A stretch of 64,000 nt of DNA from Natronohydrobacter thiooxidans. Lineage in GTDB: Bacteria > Pseudomonadota > Alphaproteobacteria > Rhodobacterales > Rhodobacteraceae. Below, piece after piece: positions 38,837-47,686 of this stretch (position 1 is the first letter of the stretch; each line of letters starts with the position of its first letter). The DNA lies in NCBI RefSeq assembly GCF_001884735.1, contig NZ_MJAP01000034.1, positions 620,001 through 684,000 of the forward strand. The letters run 5' to 3'. The position numbers were made by a program, and so were the translations under genes. The notes under the pieces are model-generated. The model saw only the letters and a program-made list of their open reading frames with translations, had not been told where the DNA came from and did not search any database.

Positions 38837-40015
38837 ATGGCTGAGACGATCCGCAAACAGGCCGAGACACTGACTGAGGAAATCAACGCGCTGGTGGACA
38901 CCCCGCTGGCGGAACCCGCAGCGGCGCTTGTGGCCCTGGAAGAGGCCCCGGCGGAAGCTGCGGATGCCATCCGCACGCGCATGGGCGAGATCGACATGGG
39001 CCAGACCAGCACGATCATCGGGTTTGGATCGCGCGCGCAGATGGACCTCCAGCAGATCAGCCAGTCCATGCTCGCTGATGTGAAGAACAAGGATCTGGGC
39101 CCCGCGGGCGACGGGCTGCGCGAGATGGTCTCGACCCTGCGCGGCTTCTCGGTCTCGGAGCTGGATACGCGACGGCAGCGCAGCTGGTGGGAGCGCCTGA
39201 CCGGCAAGGCCGCGCCCCTTGTCAAGTTTCAGGAACGCTACAACACAGTGCAAAGCCAGATCGACCGGATCACGGGCAATCTGCTGAATCATGAAACGAC
39301 GCTGCTGAAAGATATCAAGGGACTCGACAAGCTTTATGAAAAAACGCTCGATTTCTACCATGAGCTTGCGCTCTATATCGCGGCGGGCGAAGCCAAGCTG
39401 AAAGAGCTCGATGCCAATGACATCCCGGCCAGGCAGGCCGAGGTTGACGCGGCCGCCGAGAATGACAAGGTGCTGAAAGCACAGGAATTGCGCGACCTGC
39501 GGGCTGCGCGCGATGATCTGGAACGCCGGGTGCATGACCTGAAACTGACGCGGCAGGTCACGATGCAATCGCTGCCCTCCATCCGGCTGGTGCAGGAAAA
39601 TGACAAATCACTTGTGACCAAGATCAACTCGACGCTGGTCAATACTGTGCCGCTCTGGGAAACCCAGCTGGCCCAGGCGCTGACCATCCAGCGCTCGCGC
39701 GAGGCCGCAGCGGCGGTGCGCGCCGCGAATGATCTGACCAATGACCTGCTCACCGCCAACGCAGAGAATCTGCGCGAGGCCAATCGCGAGGTGCGCGAAG
39801 AGATCGAGCGCGGGGCGTTCGATATCAATGCGATCAAACAGGCCAATGAGACGCTGATCGCCACGATCGAGGATAGCCTGCGTATTGCCGATGAGGGGCG
39901 CAGCAAGCGGGCCGCGGCAGAAGAGGAACTGACCAAGATGGAATCCGAGCTGCGCAACGCGCTCGCCTCGGCCCGGTCGCGCGATGGCGAGGCGGCCCGT
40001 CCGTCCGACGTGTAA
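38837..40015 (+). CDS. Toxic anion resistance protein, TelA family
   Basis: 392-residue cytoplasmic, mostly alpha-helical protein. Family landmarks: IIGFGSRAQMDLQQISQSML near residue 55, WWERLTGKAAPLVKFQERYNTVQSQIDRIT near 115, MQSLPSIRLVQENDKSLVTKINSTLVNTVPLWETQL near 235-270. TelA proteins are linked to tellurite and envelope-antibiotic resistance in other bacteria, with unknown mechanism. GAGAGGGACGACC precedes the ATG. It pairs with the XpaC gene upstream and the DUF2927 lipoprotein gene 4 bases downstream. Confidence 0.92.
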   Translation: MAETIRKQAETLTEEINALVDTPLAEPAAALVALEEAPAEAADAIRTRMGEIDMGQTSTIIGFGSRAQMDLQQISQSMLADVKNKDLGPAGDGLREMVSTLRGFSVSELDTRRQRSWWERLTGKAAPLVKFQERYNTVQSQIDRITGNLLNHETTLLKDIKGLDKLYEKTLDFYHELALYIAAGEAKLKELDANDIPARQAEVDAAAENDKVLKAQELRDLRAARDDLERRVHDLKLTRQVTMQSLPSIRLVQENDKSLVTKINSTLVNTVPLWETQLAQALTIQRSREAAAAVRAANDLTNDLLTANAENLREANREVREEIERGAFDINAIKQANETLIATIEDSLRIADEGRSKRAAAEEELTKMESELRNALASARSRDGEAARPSDV

Positions 40016-40019
40016 GCCG

Positions 40020-41024
40020 ATGCTCCGGGCGGCACGACATTCCCTGCCCTGCCCGGACCGGCACCCGCCTGCGCGGGGCTTGCAGTTCTGCGCGCTGGCC
40101 GTCACAATGCTGTTGCTTGCGGGCTGTATCCGGCCGCTGCAGCCCCCGACCGTGACCGCCCCGGAAAGCAGCGCCGCGCCGCAACCCAGACCCGCTGCGA
40201 CCGCCCCGATCGAGGCTGCAGCCGCGCCTGATCAGGTGGCAGAATATTTCGCGTCGCTGGAAGCGCAGCGTCTGTCCAAGGGGCTGTTGCGGCGCGACCG
40301 CGCCCCGCGCGATCTGCCGGTCTCGACCCATCTGGTCGAGGAGGCCTTCGTGCGTGTAGCACTTTACGAAGAGTATGTCCTGACCGGCACCCGCGTGATC
40401 GAGCGCGAAACCCCCTCCAGTCTGCGCCGCTGGCAGGCGCCGGTGCGGATGCAGATGACATTCGGCGACTCGGTGCCCGCATCTACGCGCGGATCAGACG
40501 CGGCTTTTGTCACCCGCTATGCCGCACGTCTGTCCGGGCTGACTGGCCATCCGGTTTCGCGCGTGGATCGGGGCGGGAATTTTCATGTCCTGGTGCTGAA
40601 CGAGGCCGAGCGCCGGAACAGTGGTCCGCAACTGCAACAACTGATCCCCGGTCTCGATTCGGTAACGCTTGATCTGGTGCGCGACCTGCCGCTGACCGTC
40701 TCCTGCCTTGTGCTGGCCTTCTCGCGCAGCGGGACGGATACCTATACCGATGCGCTGGCCATCATCCGCGCCGAATTGCCCGACCTGTCGCGCCGCGCCT
40801 GCTATTACGAGGAACTGGCGCAGGGAATGGGCCTGCCCAATGACAGCCCGCGCGCGCGCCCGTCGCTGTTCAATGATTCGGCGGAATTCGCGGTGCTGAC
40901 AGTGCTGGATGAGCAGTTGCTGCGCATCCTCTACGACCCCCGTCTGCGCCCCGGCATGCGTGAAGCCGAGGCCCGCCCCGTGATCCGGAGCATCATCAAT
41001 GAATTGATGGCGGGCGAGAGTTAG
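40020..41024 (+). CDS. DUF2927 family lipoprotein
   Basis: 334-residue exported lipoprotein. The lipobox LLLAGC near residue 36 follows a basic N-terminus; then a Pro/Ala-rich linker (about 38-70) and a DUF2927 domain (about 115-330: FVTRYAARLSGLTGHPVSR, VSCLVLAFSRSG, CYYEELAQGMGLPNDS, SLFNDSAEFAVLTVLDEQLLRILYDPRL). The ARR/YEEL and LFND patterns suggest a metalloprotease-like family, but I see no HExxH. It starts 4 bases after telA, so it is co-transcribed and places an envelope partner in the module. Confidence 0.82.
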   Translation: MLRAARHSLPCPDRHPPARGLQFCALAVTMLLLAGCIRPLQPPTVTAPESSAAPQPRPAATAPIEAAAAPDQVAEYFASLEAQRLSKGLLRRDRAPRDLPVSTHLVEEAFVRVALYEEYVLTGTRVIERETPSSLRRWQAPVRMQMTFGDSVPASTRGSDAAFVTRYAARLSGLTGHPVSRVDRGGNFHVLVLNEAERRNSGPQLQQLIPGLDSVTLDLVRDLPLTVSCLVLAFSRSGTDTYTDALAIIRAELPDLSRRACYYEELAQGMGLPNDSPRARPSLFNDSAEFAVLTVLDEQLLRILYDPRLRPGMREAEARPVIRSIINELMAGES

Positions 41025-41029
41025 GACGA

Positions 41030-41674
41030 ATGGCTGATCTGTTGCGTCCGGAGACATTCGAATTTTTTGCACGCTTTCTGCTTGCAGGATTCATCATAAT
41101 CTCGGTCAGATCACGCCTGACGGCCGCACGGTCGCCCAAACCAGGAGAAATCCTGCTTGATGCCGTAGTCCTGAGTCTGATCAATCAAGCGGTCTTCTTG
41201 GGCATTAGCGCACTTGTAGGTTCTATACCTGCGGTTGCCGTCTCAAACCGGGTATTCGACACGGGCATCAACAGCCTCGCGTTTTATGCCGAGATTCTGG
41301 TTTGTCCTGTTGTTCTTGGCATCCTCTTTGGGCGCTTCGCGGGTTCAGGTACTGTCGGTTTCGTGTTGAGGCGTCTGTCAATGCCCGGGACCCACCCCAT
41401 CGCAGAAGCGTACGATTTCGCATTCGCAGGCGGAAAGTCAAAAGGTTTTGTAATCCTGACTTACAGCGATGATACCGTAATATTCGGCTATTTTGGTGAT
41501 CAATCACTGGCTGCAAGTGACGACAAGCGTAGCGATATTTTTCTGGAAGCCTTATATGTTGTAGAAGATGGTCAGTGGCGGATGGCGTCACCCCCGCGGG
41601 CCGCATGGATTTCACTTGCAGGAATTCGGTCTATCGAGTTTCTGAAATCAGAGGAGAATACCAATGGAGCGTAG
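41030..41674 (+). CDS. DUF6338-like membrane protein, atypical base composition
   Basis: 214 residues. Two or three N-terminal hydrophobic segments (about 12-27, 43-65, 80-103) precede a soluble domain with KGFVILTYSDDTVIFGYFGDQSLAASDDKRSDIFLEALYVV, the pattern of DUF6338 proteins. Function unknown. The gene and the small gene after it are clearly less GC-rich than the flanking telA/SPFH genes, suggesting later insertion into the cluster. It starts 5 bases after the DUF2927 gene. Confidence 0.7.
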   Translation: MADLLRPETFEFFARFLLAGFIIISVRSRLTAARSPKPGEILLDAVVLSLINQAVFLGISALVGSIPAVAVSNRVFDTGINSLAFYAEILVCPVVLGILFGRFAGSGTVGFVLRRLSMPGTHPIAEAYDFAFAGGKSKGFVILTYSDDTVIFGYFGDQSLAASDDKRSDIFLEALYVVEDGQWRMASPPRAAWISLAGIRSIEFLKSEENTNGA

Positions 41675-41828
41675 GGTCCTCGTTGAAGGCTACACGACGA
41701 CTGGTCGGAGGGTTGTCGAGTCAGGGATGGTCAACAACGGCTATCAGCCACCGACTACTTCCAAACCAGCGCCGCCACCACCACCACCCAAGGGCGGATC
41801 GGCGGTATCGAAACCGCCCAAGAACTAA
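41664..41828 (+). CDS. 54-residue Pro-rich partner of the DUF6338 protein
   Basis: Starts inside the end of the DUF6338 gene (11-base overlap) with a GAGGAG ribosome binding site. The peptide is hydrophilic: RRVLVEGYTTTGRRVVESGMV, then a run of six prolines (PAPPPPPPKGG) and a Lys-rich end. Similar short tails are coded next to DUF6338 genes elsewhere, as far as I recall. No function can be assigned. Confidence 0.65.
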   Translation: MERRVLVEGYTTTGRRVVESGMVNNGYQPPTTSKPAPPPPPPKGGSAVSKPPKN

Positions 41829-41854
41829 CTACCGGATAATAAGGAACGCTCGCC

Positions 41855-42949
41855 ATGGTTTTCAGCTTCCTCAAAGGCCAGTTCATCGATGTTATCGAAT
41901 GGACCGATGCCAGCCGCGACACGATGGTCTATCGCTTCGAGCGCTATGGCAATTCGATCATGTATGGCGCGAAGCTGACCGTGCGCGAAGGGCAGATGGC
42001 GGTCTTCATCCATGAAGGCCAGCTTGCAGATGTGTTCGAGCCGGGCATGTATCTGCTTGAGACCAACAACATGCCGCTTCTGACCGCGCTGCAGCACTGG
42101 GATCATGGGTTCAACTCGCCCTTCAAATCGGAAATTTATTTCGTCAACACGCGCCGTTTCACAGGGCTGAAATGGGGCACACAGAACCCGGTCATGCTGC
42201 GAGACCCTGAATTCGGGCCGCTGCGGCTGCGGGCTTTTGGCTCCTACGCGGTGCGGGTGAAAGACCCGGCGCCCTTCATGCGCGAGATCGTGGGCACGGA
42301 TGGCGATTTCACCGAAGACAAGATTGCAGGCCAGATCCGAAATATCGTGGTGCAGAAGGTCAGCCGCGTGCTGGCGGCAAGCGGGATCCCGGCGCTGGAT
42401 ATGGCCGCGAATACCAAGGATCTGTCCGATGTGGTCGCCAAGGCGATTGCGCCTACGCTGGAAGAATACGGGCTGGAAATGCCCGAACTCTATATCGAGA
42501 ATATCTCGCTGCCGCCCGAAGTGGAAAAGGTGCTCGACCAACGCACCAGCATGGGGATCGTGGGCGATCTGAACAAATACACCCAGTTTTCGGCCGCACA
42601 GGCCATGCAGAAAGCCGCCGAGGGCGGCGGCGATGGCGGCATGGGGGCCGGGCTGGGCGCAGGCATGGGCATGGGGATGGGCATGGCCATGGCGCAGGCG
42701 ATGGGCCAGAACCAGGGGGCCGGACCCTCTGCCCCGCCACCGCCCCCGCCAGCGTCCGAGCCGATGTGGCATATTGCCGAGAATGGCCAGACGCGCGGAC
42801 CCTTCGCGCAGTCGCAGCTTGCGGGCCAGATCACCCGTGAGACGCTGGTATGGACCGAAGGGCAATCGGGCTGGCAGAAAGCCGGGGATATCCCGGCACT
42901 CGCGGGCCTTTTCGCCTCCATGCCCCCGCCCCCGCCCCCTGCGGGCTGA
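41855..42949 (+). CDS. SPFH-domain protein with C-terminal GYF_2 domain (virion-core/YdjI type)
   Basis: 364 residues. Residues 1-240 are an SPFH (band-7-like) domain of the YdjI class: VIEWTDASRDTMVYRFERYGNSIMYGAKLTVREGQMAVFIHEGQLADVFEPG and LRAFGSYAVRVKDPAPFM. A Gly/Met-rich low-complexity linker (around 260-290) and a proline run lead to a GYF_2 domain (WHIAENGQTRGPFAQSQLAGQI, WTEGQSGWQKAGDIPAL). In Bacillus the ydjFGHI operon pairs such a protein with a zinc-ribbon protein and PspA. It likely scaffolds membrane-associated stress proteins. Confidence 0.85.
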   Translation: MVFSFLKGQFIDVIEWTDASRDTMVYRFERYGNSIMYGAKLTVREGQMAVFIHEGQLADVFEPGMYLLETNNMPLLTALQHWDHGFNSPFKSEIYFVNTRRFTGLKWGTQNPVMLRDPEFGPLRLRAFGSYAVRVKDPAPFMREIVGTDGDFTEDKIAGQIRNIVVQKVSRVLAASGIPALDMAANTKDLSDVVAKAIAPTLEEYGLEMPELYIENISLPPEVEKVLDQRTSMGIVGDLNKYTQFSAAQAMQKAAEGGGDGGMGAGLGAGMGMGMGMAMAQAMGQNQGAGPSAPPPPPPASEPMWHIAENGQTRGPFAQSQLAGQITRETLVWTEGQSGWQKAGDIPALAGLFASMPPPPPPAG

Positions 42950-42992
42950 GGCATATGCGCTGCCGGCGCACGCCGTTGCTTGCGTCGGGTTT

Positions 42993-43014
42993 GAGTATTT
43001 TCAGCAAGAAAATG
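42993..43014 (+). repeat. 22-bp intergenic element, copy 3 (SPFH/zinc-ribbon gap)
   Basis: GAGTATTT then TCA then GCAAGAAAATG, in gene orientation, 44 bases after the SPFH gene and 57 bases before the next ATG. Confidence 0.85.
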
Positions 43015-43071
43015 TAGAGTTAGGCTTGAAAACCAGAGGCCGACACACGGCCCGATATCTCAGGACAGGGC

Positions 43072-44163
43072 ATGGCCACGACACAACTGGAGCACCGTTT
43101 TCCCTGCGCCCAATGCGGTGCCTCGCTGCGGTTTGAACCGGGACAGGCGCGGCTGTCCTGCGAATATTGCGGCCATGAACAGCCCATCCCGCAGATGGAT
43201 GACGCGACCCGCGTCACTGCGCTGCAATCGCTGGATTATCACGAAGCTGTCGCCCAGACCCTGCCTGCAGACGAGTTCGAGGAAACCCGTGTCGTGCATT
43301 GCGACACTTGCGGGGCCGAAGTGCAGTTCGAGGCGCATATCCATTCGGCGGAATGCCCTTTCTGCGCCTCGCCGGTCGTTACTGATACTGGCACACATCG
43401 CCATATCAAACCGCAGGCGATCCTGCCCTTCCGCCTGTCCGAGCGCGAGGCGCATGAACGCATGGGTAAATGGCTGAAATCCCTGTGGTTCGCGCCTTCG
43501 GAACTCGCGAAATATGCGCGCAGCACCGGCAAGCTGAACGGGCTTTATGTGCCCTATTGGGCCTTCGATGTGGCCACGCGCTCGCGCTATTCGGGCCAGC
43601 GCGGCACGCATTATTATGTCATGGTCGGATCGGGCAAGAATGCGCGGCGCGAGCGGCGCACGCGCTGGAGCCCGGCCTCGGGGCGGGTGCAGCGGCAGTT
43701 TCTGGATCTGCTGGTGATTGCTTCGCAATCGCTGCCACGCGCCAATGCACGGCGGCTGGAGCCCTGGACGCTGGCCGATCTGCAACCCTATAGCGCCGAT
43801 TATCTGTCGGGCTTCCGGGCCGAGGGGTACACGGTCGCACTGCCCGAAGGGTTCGATGCGGCCAAAGAAATCATGGACGAGCAGATCCGCGCCGATGTGT
43901 GCCGTGATATCGGTGGCGATGAGCAGCGCATCACCTCGCTCGACACCGATTACAGTGAGGAGCGCTTCAAGCATCTGCTGCTTCCGGTCTGGATGGCGGC
44001 CTATCGCTACCGGGGCAAAAGCTACCGTTTCATCGTCAATGGCCAGACCGGCCGCGTACAGGGCGAGCGGCCCTGGTCGGTCTGGAAGATTGCGGGCGCG
44101 GTCATGTTTGCGCTAGCATTTCTGGTCCTTGCCTTTTATGTCGCAGAAATGGGTGGATTCTAG
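43072..44163 (+). CDS. TFIIB-type zinc-ribbon membrane protein (YdjG-like)
   Basis: 363 residues. Two zinc ribbons at the N-terminus (CAQCGASL ... CEYCGHE near 13-37, and CDTCGAEV ... CPFCASPV near 78-100), a middle domain with LYVPYWAFDVATRSRYSGQRG and MVGSGKNARRERRTRWSPASG, and one C-terminal transmembrane helix (about 338-358). Homologues are sometimes mis-labelled primosomal protein or helicase, but no helicase motif exists. It matches the partner of SPFH proteins in ydj-type operons and closes this module. Confidence 0.8.
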   Translation: MATTQLEHRFPCAQCGASLRFEPGQARLSCEYCGHEQPIPQMDDATRVTALQSLDYHEAVAQTLPADEFEETRVVHCDTCGAEVQFEAHIHSAECPFCASPVVTDTGTHRHIKPQAILPFRLSEREAHERMGKWLKSLWFAPSELAKYARSTGKLNGLYVPYWAFDVATRSRYSGQRGTHYYVMVGSGKNARRERRTRWSPASGRVQRQFLDLLVIASQSLPRANARRLEPWTLADLQPYSADYLSGFRAEGYTVALPEGFDAAKEIMDEQIRADVCRDIGGDEQRITSLDTDYSEERFKHLLLPVWMAAYRYRGKSYRFIVNGQTGRVQGERPWSVWKIAGAVMFALAFLVLAFYVAEMGGF

Positions 44164-44175
44164 AGGGAGAGTTCC

Positions 44176-45093
44176 ATGATCCTCTGTGCCGGTGAAGCGC
44201 TGATCGATATGCTGCCACGCGAAACAGTGGCGCAGGAGACCTGTTTCGCCCCCTATCCGGGCGGCGCGGTCTTCAACACCGCCATCGCGCTGGGGCGGCT
44301 GGGGCGTTCGGTGGGGTTTTTCTGCCCGCTCTCGGATGATCTGTTCGGCGCGCAACTGCGCGCGGCGCTGGATGCATCAGGTGTGGATCACAGCCTCTCG
44401 CCCGCCGTGGACCGGCCCTGCACATTGGCTTTCGTGACGCTGACGAACGGGCAGGCGCGTTATGCCTTCTATGACCGTGGCACAGCGCTGCGCGATCTGA
44501 CCGAGGCGGAACTGCCCGATCTGCCCGCCGATGTGACGGCGCTGTTCTTCGGGGGGATTTCGCTGGTGGGTGATCCCTGCGGCGCGGCGTTTCAGGCGCT
44601 TTGCGCGCGCGCGGGCGAGCGGGTGGTGATGCTCGACCCCAATATCCGCCCCGGTTTCATCCGCGATGAGCCCGCCTATCGCGCGCGGCTGGAAGCGATG
44701 ATCGCGCAATCCGATATCGTCAAACTGTCGGACGAGGATCTGCACTGGCTGATGGGCGCAGGCGATGTGGCGGATCTGGCCCGCGCGGTGCTGGCGCAGG
44801 GGCCGCAGATCGTGATCATCACCGAAGGGGCAAAGGGCGCGCGCGCCTTCAGCGCACTGGGCGAAACCCATGCGCAGGCCAATCCGGTCGAGGTGGTCGA
44901 TACGGTCGGCGCGGGCGATACGTTCAATGCGGGCTTTCTGGCCGGGCTGGCACAGGCCGATGCTCTGAGCAAACCGGGCCTTGCCGCATTGCGCCCCGAA
45001 ACCCTGCACGAGGCGCTTGCGCTTGGCGCGCGGGCGGCGGCGGTGACGGTCTCGCGCGCGGGCGCGAACCCGCCCTGGGCGCAGGAGATCTGA
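44176..45093 (+). CDS. PfkB-family carbohydrate kinase (fructokinase-like)
   Basis: 305-residue ribokinase-fold sugar kinase. N-terminal [13 protein letters not shown] and [16 protein letters not shown] bind sugar; the C-terminal signature [18 protein letters not shown] near residue 240 holds the catalytic Asp. The closest families are fructokinase and 2-keto-3-deoxygluconate kinase; the substrate cannot be chosen by eye. It overlaps dtd by one base (TGATG). Confidence 0.88.
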   Translation: MILCAGEALIDMLPRETVAQETCFAPYPGGAVFNTAIALGRLGRSVGFFCPLSDDLFGAQLRAALDASGVDHSLSPAVDRPCTLAFVTLTNGQARYAFYDRGTALRDLTEAELPDLPADVTALFFGGISLVGDPCGAAFQALCARAGERVVMLDPNIRPGFIRDEPAYRARLEAMIAQSDIVKLSDEDLHWLMGAGDVADLARAVLAQGPQIVIITEGAKGARAFSALGETHAQANPVEVVDTVGAGDTFNAGFLAGLAQADALSKPGLAALRPETLHEALALGARAAAVTVSRAGANPPWAQEI

Positions 45094-45536
45094 TGCGCGC
45101 GCTGGTGCAACGCGTCACGCAGGCGCGGGTCGAGGTTGCGGGCGAAACCGTCGGAAGCTGCGGGCCGGGCCTGCTGATTCTGGTCTGCGCGATGCAGGGC
45201 GACAGCGAGGCCGAGGCCGAGACACTGGCCGCGAAGATCCACAGGTTGCGGATTTTCCGCGACGCGGCGGGCAAGATGAATCTGGCGCTGAAGGATACGG
45301 GCGGCGAGGCGCTGGTCGTCAGCCAGTTCACCCTTGCCGCCGATACGCGCGGCGGCAACCGGCCCGGATTCTCTGCAGCGGCCGCCCCCGAGAGCGGCGA
45401 GAGGCTGTATTCGCATTTCGCCCAAAGCCTGCGCGCTCTGGGTGTCGCGGTCGAGACCGGACAGTTCGGGGCCGAGATGGCGGTGCATCTGGTCAATGAC
45501 GGTCCGGTGACGATCTGGCTCGACACGGCGGCCTGA
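45093..45536 (+). CDS. dtd: D-aminoacyl-tRNA deacylase
   Basis: Removes D-amino acids (and glycine) mis-attached to tRNA. The 147-residue protein has the cross-subunit active-site motifs [15 protein letters not shown] near residue 75 and [11 protein letters not shown] near 135, where the family has SQxTL and NxGPVT. It is translationally coupled to the kinase upstream. Confidence 0.95.
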   Translation: MRALVQRVTQARVEVAGETVGSCGPGLLILVCAMQGDSEAEAETLAAKIHRLRIFRDAAGKMNLALKDTGGEALVVSQFTLAADTRGGNRPGFSAAAAPESGERLYSHFAQSLRALGVAVETGQFGAEMAVHLVNDGPVTIWLDTAA

Positions 45537-45577
45537 GCCGCCACAGGGACGAAAACAGCGCGGGCGGAACGGCCAGA

Positions 45578-46279
45578 TCAGGCGCGGCGCAACAGGTCCG
45601 GCAGATGGCTGATATCGGGCAGGACCCTATCGGCATGGGGGGCGAGCGTCGCGGCATCGGCCAGCCCCGTCAGCACGGCCACCGTGGCCATGCCCGCCGC
45701 GCGGCCTGCGATCAGATCATGGGTGCTGTCGCCCACCATCACCACCCGCGCAGGCGCGATGCCGGTGCGCGCGGCAAAACCCAGCAACATGTCAGGCGCG
45801 GGTTTGGGCGTATAGCCGCTGTCATAGCCCAGCACTTCGGCAAAATGCTCGCGGATGCCCGCCCGCTCCAGATGCACGTGCGCAGGCGCCTCGCCATCAT
45901 TCGTGGCCACCCCCAGCACCAGCCCCTGCCCCGCCAGCCGGTCGAGCAGTGGCACCAGCGGCACAGGCGGGACCATCTCGGCCTCGGCGGCAGTATCTAG
46001 CAGGAAATCGATAAGCCTCGCGCGCGGCATCTGCGGCAGAAGCGGCAAAAGCAGTGCTGCCGATTCGTCGAGCGTCCCCGCGATCACCGGCGAGGCCGGG
46101 TCAAACCGGCCTGCCCCGAGATCGAATTTCAGCGCATCGGCCAGCGCTGCCCGCAGCGCGGGATCACCCGGTGCGAGCGCCCCCAGCACTGTTTGCGCCC
46201 AGCCGGACCAACTGGCGGAGAAGTCGAATAATGTGCCGTCCTTGTCGAACAGCACGGCCTCGATCGTGTCAAACAGCAT
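45578..46279 (-). CDS. HAD-family phosphatase (phosphoglycolate phosphatase-like)
   Basis: About 233 residues. Motif I VLFDKDGTLFDF at the N-terminus, motif II GVATNDGEA near 112, motif III lysine in GYTPKPAPDMLLG near 155, motif IV VMVGDSTHDLIAG near 183. The helical cap fits the Gph subfamily, but a second, more typical gph exists at 56215, so the substrate may differ. ATG 46279 is preferred over TTG 46300. Convergent with dtd. Confidence 0.85.
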   Translation of the reverse strand: MLFDTIEAVLFDKDGTLFDFSASWSGWAQTVLGALAPGDPALRAALADALKFDLGAGRFDPASPVIAGTLDESAALLLPLLPQMPRARLIDFLLDTAAEAEMVPPVPLVPLLDRLAGQGLVLGVATNDGEAPAHVHLERAGIREHFAEVLGYDSGYTPKPAPDMLLGFAARTGIAPARVVMVGDSTHDLIAGRAAGMATVAVLTGLADAATLAPHADRVLPDISHLPDLLRRA

Positions 46280-46307
46280 GGGATCGCTCACCCTTGGCAA
46301 AGCGGCG

Positions 46308-47348
46308 TCAATAGACCATCGGCATGGCGCGGTTCATCCGGTCGATAGTGGCGCGGATCTCTGGCGTGATCACCACATCCACCCCTTTCAGCAGATGTGC
46401 AAGCTGATCCGAGGTCGTGGCCCCGATGATCGGCAGCGTGGGTGCCGGGCGCGTCAGCGTCCATTGCACCGCCATATGCACCGGATCGAGCCCGAATTCA
46501 TTGGCAATGGCCAGATAGCCCGAGACCGCCTCAAAAACGCGCCCGGTGATGCGCCCACCCAGATCCGGGTTCCTCTCACGTCGCGATCCCTCGGGCGTGA
46601 CATTGCCTGCATATTTGCCGGTCAGCAGCCCCGCTGCCAGTGGCGAAAAGGCCAGCAGCGGCACGTTTTCGTTCCAGCAGGCTTCGGACAGGTCCAGATC
46701 GAAGCTCCGGCAGAGCAGCGAATATTCGTTCTGTAGGCTCAGGACGCGCGGCAAGCCCTCGCTTTGCGCCAGATGCAGCCAGTTTGCCAGCCCCCATGCG
46801 CTTTCATTCGACAGCGCGATATGGCGGATCTTGCCCTCGGCGATCAGATCCGCGGCACAGGTCAGGATCTCGCGCATATGCGCCAATGTCGCTTCGCGAT
46901 TCTGACCGGAGGGATCAAAACTCCAGCTCTTGCGGAAATGATAGGAGCCGCGATTGGGCCAGTGCAACTGATAGATATCGATGCAATCGATCTGCAACCG
47001 CCTTAGCGAGCCCTCGACCGCTGCGCGCATCCGCTCTGCCGTGATCGGCGCGCCATCCTTGACGGCATTCGAACCCGCCCCGGTGATCTTGGTCGCGACC
47101 ACCAGTCCCTCGGGCCTGCGCGCCGCGATCCAGCGTCCGACAATCTCTTCGGTGCGCCCGGCGGTCTCCAGGCGCACCGGATTGACCGGGTACATCTCTG
47201 CCGCATCAAGGAAATTCACCCCGGCATCAAAGGCCATGTCAAGCTGGCGATGGGCGTCGGATTCGTCGGTCTGGCTGCCATAGGTCATTGTGCCCAGACA
47301 ATAGTCCGACACCAGCAGGTCTGACTGGCCGAGCTTGCGTTTCTTCAT
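46308..47348 (-). CDS. Aldo/keto reductase
   Basis: 346-residue NADPH-dependent oxidoreductase of the AKR superfamily (Tas/YghZ-like). The catalytic tetrad is visible: Asp in NFLDAAEMY with its Tyr near residue 52, Lys in VVATKI near 84, His in IYQLHWPNRG near 125. The C-terminal WTLTRPAPTLPIIGAT is the cofactor-binding segment. It sits upstream of the HAD phosphatase on the same strand. Substrate unknown. Confidence 0.92.
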   Translation of the reverse strand: MKKRKLGQSDLLVSDYCLGTMTYGSQTDESDAHRQLDMAFDAGVNFLDAAEMYPVNPVRLETAGRTEEIVGRWIAARRPEGLVVATKITGAGSNAVKDGAPITAERMRAAVEGSLRRLQIDCIDIYQLHWPNRGSYHFRKSWSFDPSGQNREATLAHMREILTCAADLIAEGKIRHIALSNESAWGLANWLHLAQSEGLPRVLSLQNEYSLLCRSFDLDLSEACWNENVPLLAFSPLAAGLLTGKYAGNVTPEGSRRERNPDLGGRITGRVFEAVSGYLAIANEFGLDPVHMAVQWTLTRPAPTLPIIGATTSDQLAHLLKGVDVVITPEIRATIDRMNRAMPMVY

Positions 47349-47416
47349 TAGCTGCCTCTGGATACCGTGGTCCTGCGCAACCTAACCTGTTTTGCGCGCA
47401 AGAAAACCCCGGATCG

Positions 47417-47686
47417 TCAGCCGCAGTAGATTCGCGTGATGATCTGGCCGTCGTCATGTTCGATATTCAGCCGGTCCTCGCGGTAATCCATCGTGACCGC
47501 CGTATCGGGCGCGATCACGCGCACAGGCTCGGGCAGATTATCCAGCGACATGGCCGACACGGGCTGGCCGACAAAGGCCTGCAATTCGTCGGCGATGCAG
47601 ACTTGCGCCGTAGTTTCTTCCTCGGGGATCTGGGTTTGACAGGCCATCAGGGCAACGAGGCTGGCGGTCATGATCATGGCGCGCAT
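47417..47686 (-). CDS. Peptidase inhibitor I78 family lipoprotein
   Basis: 89-residue precursor. The signal peptide has a lipobox-like LVALMAC near residue 16. The mature part matches the I78 inhibitor pattern: CIADELQAFVGQPVS, RVIAPDTAVTMDYREDRLNIEHDDGQIITRIYCG, with the two cysteines that form the family disulfide. I78 proteins inhibit serine proteases. AAAGGA precedes the ATG at 47686. It lies alone next to a 409-base gap. Confidence 0.85.
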   Translation of the reverse strand: MRAMIMTASLVALMACQTQIPEEETTAQVCIADELQAFVGQPVSAMSLDNLPEPVRVIAPDTAVTMDYREDRLNIEHDDGQIITRIYCG

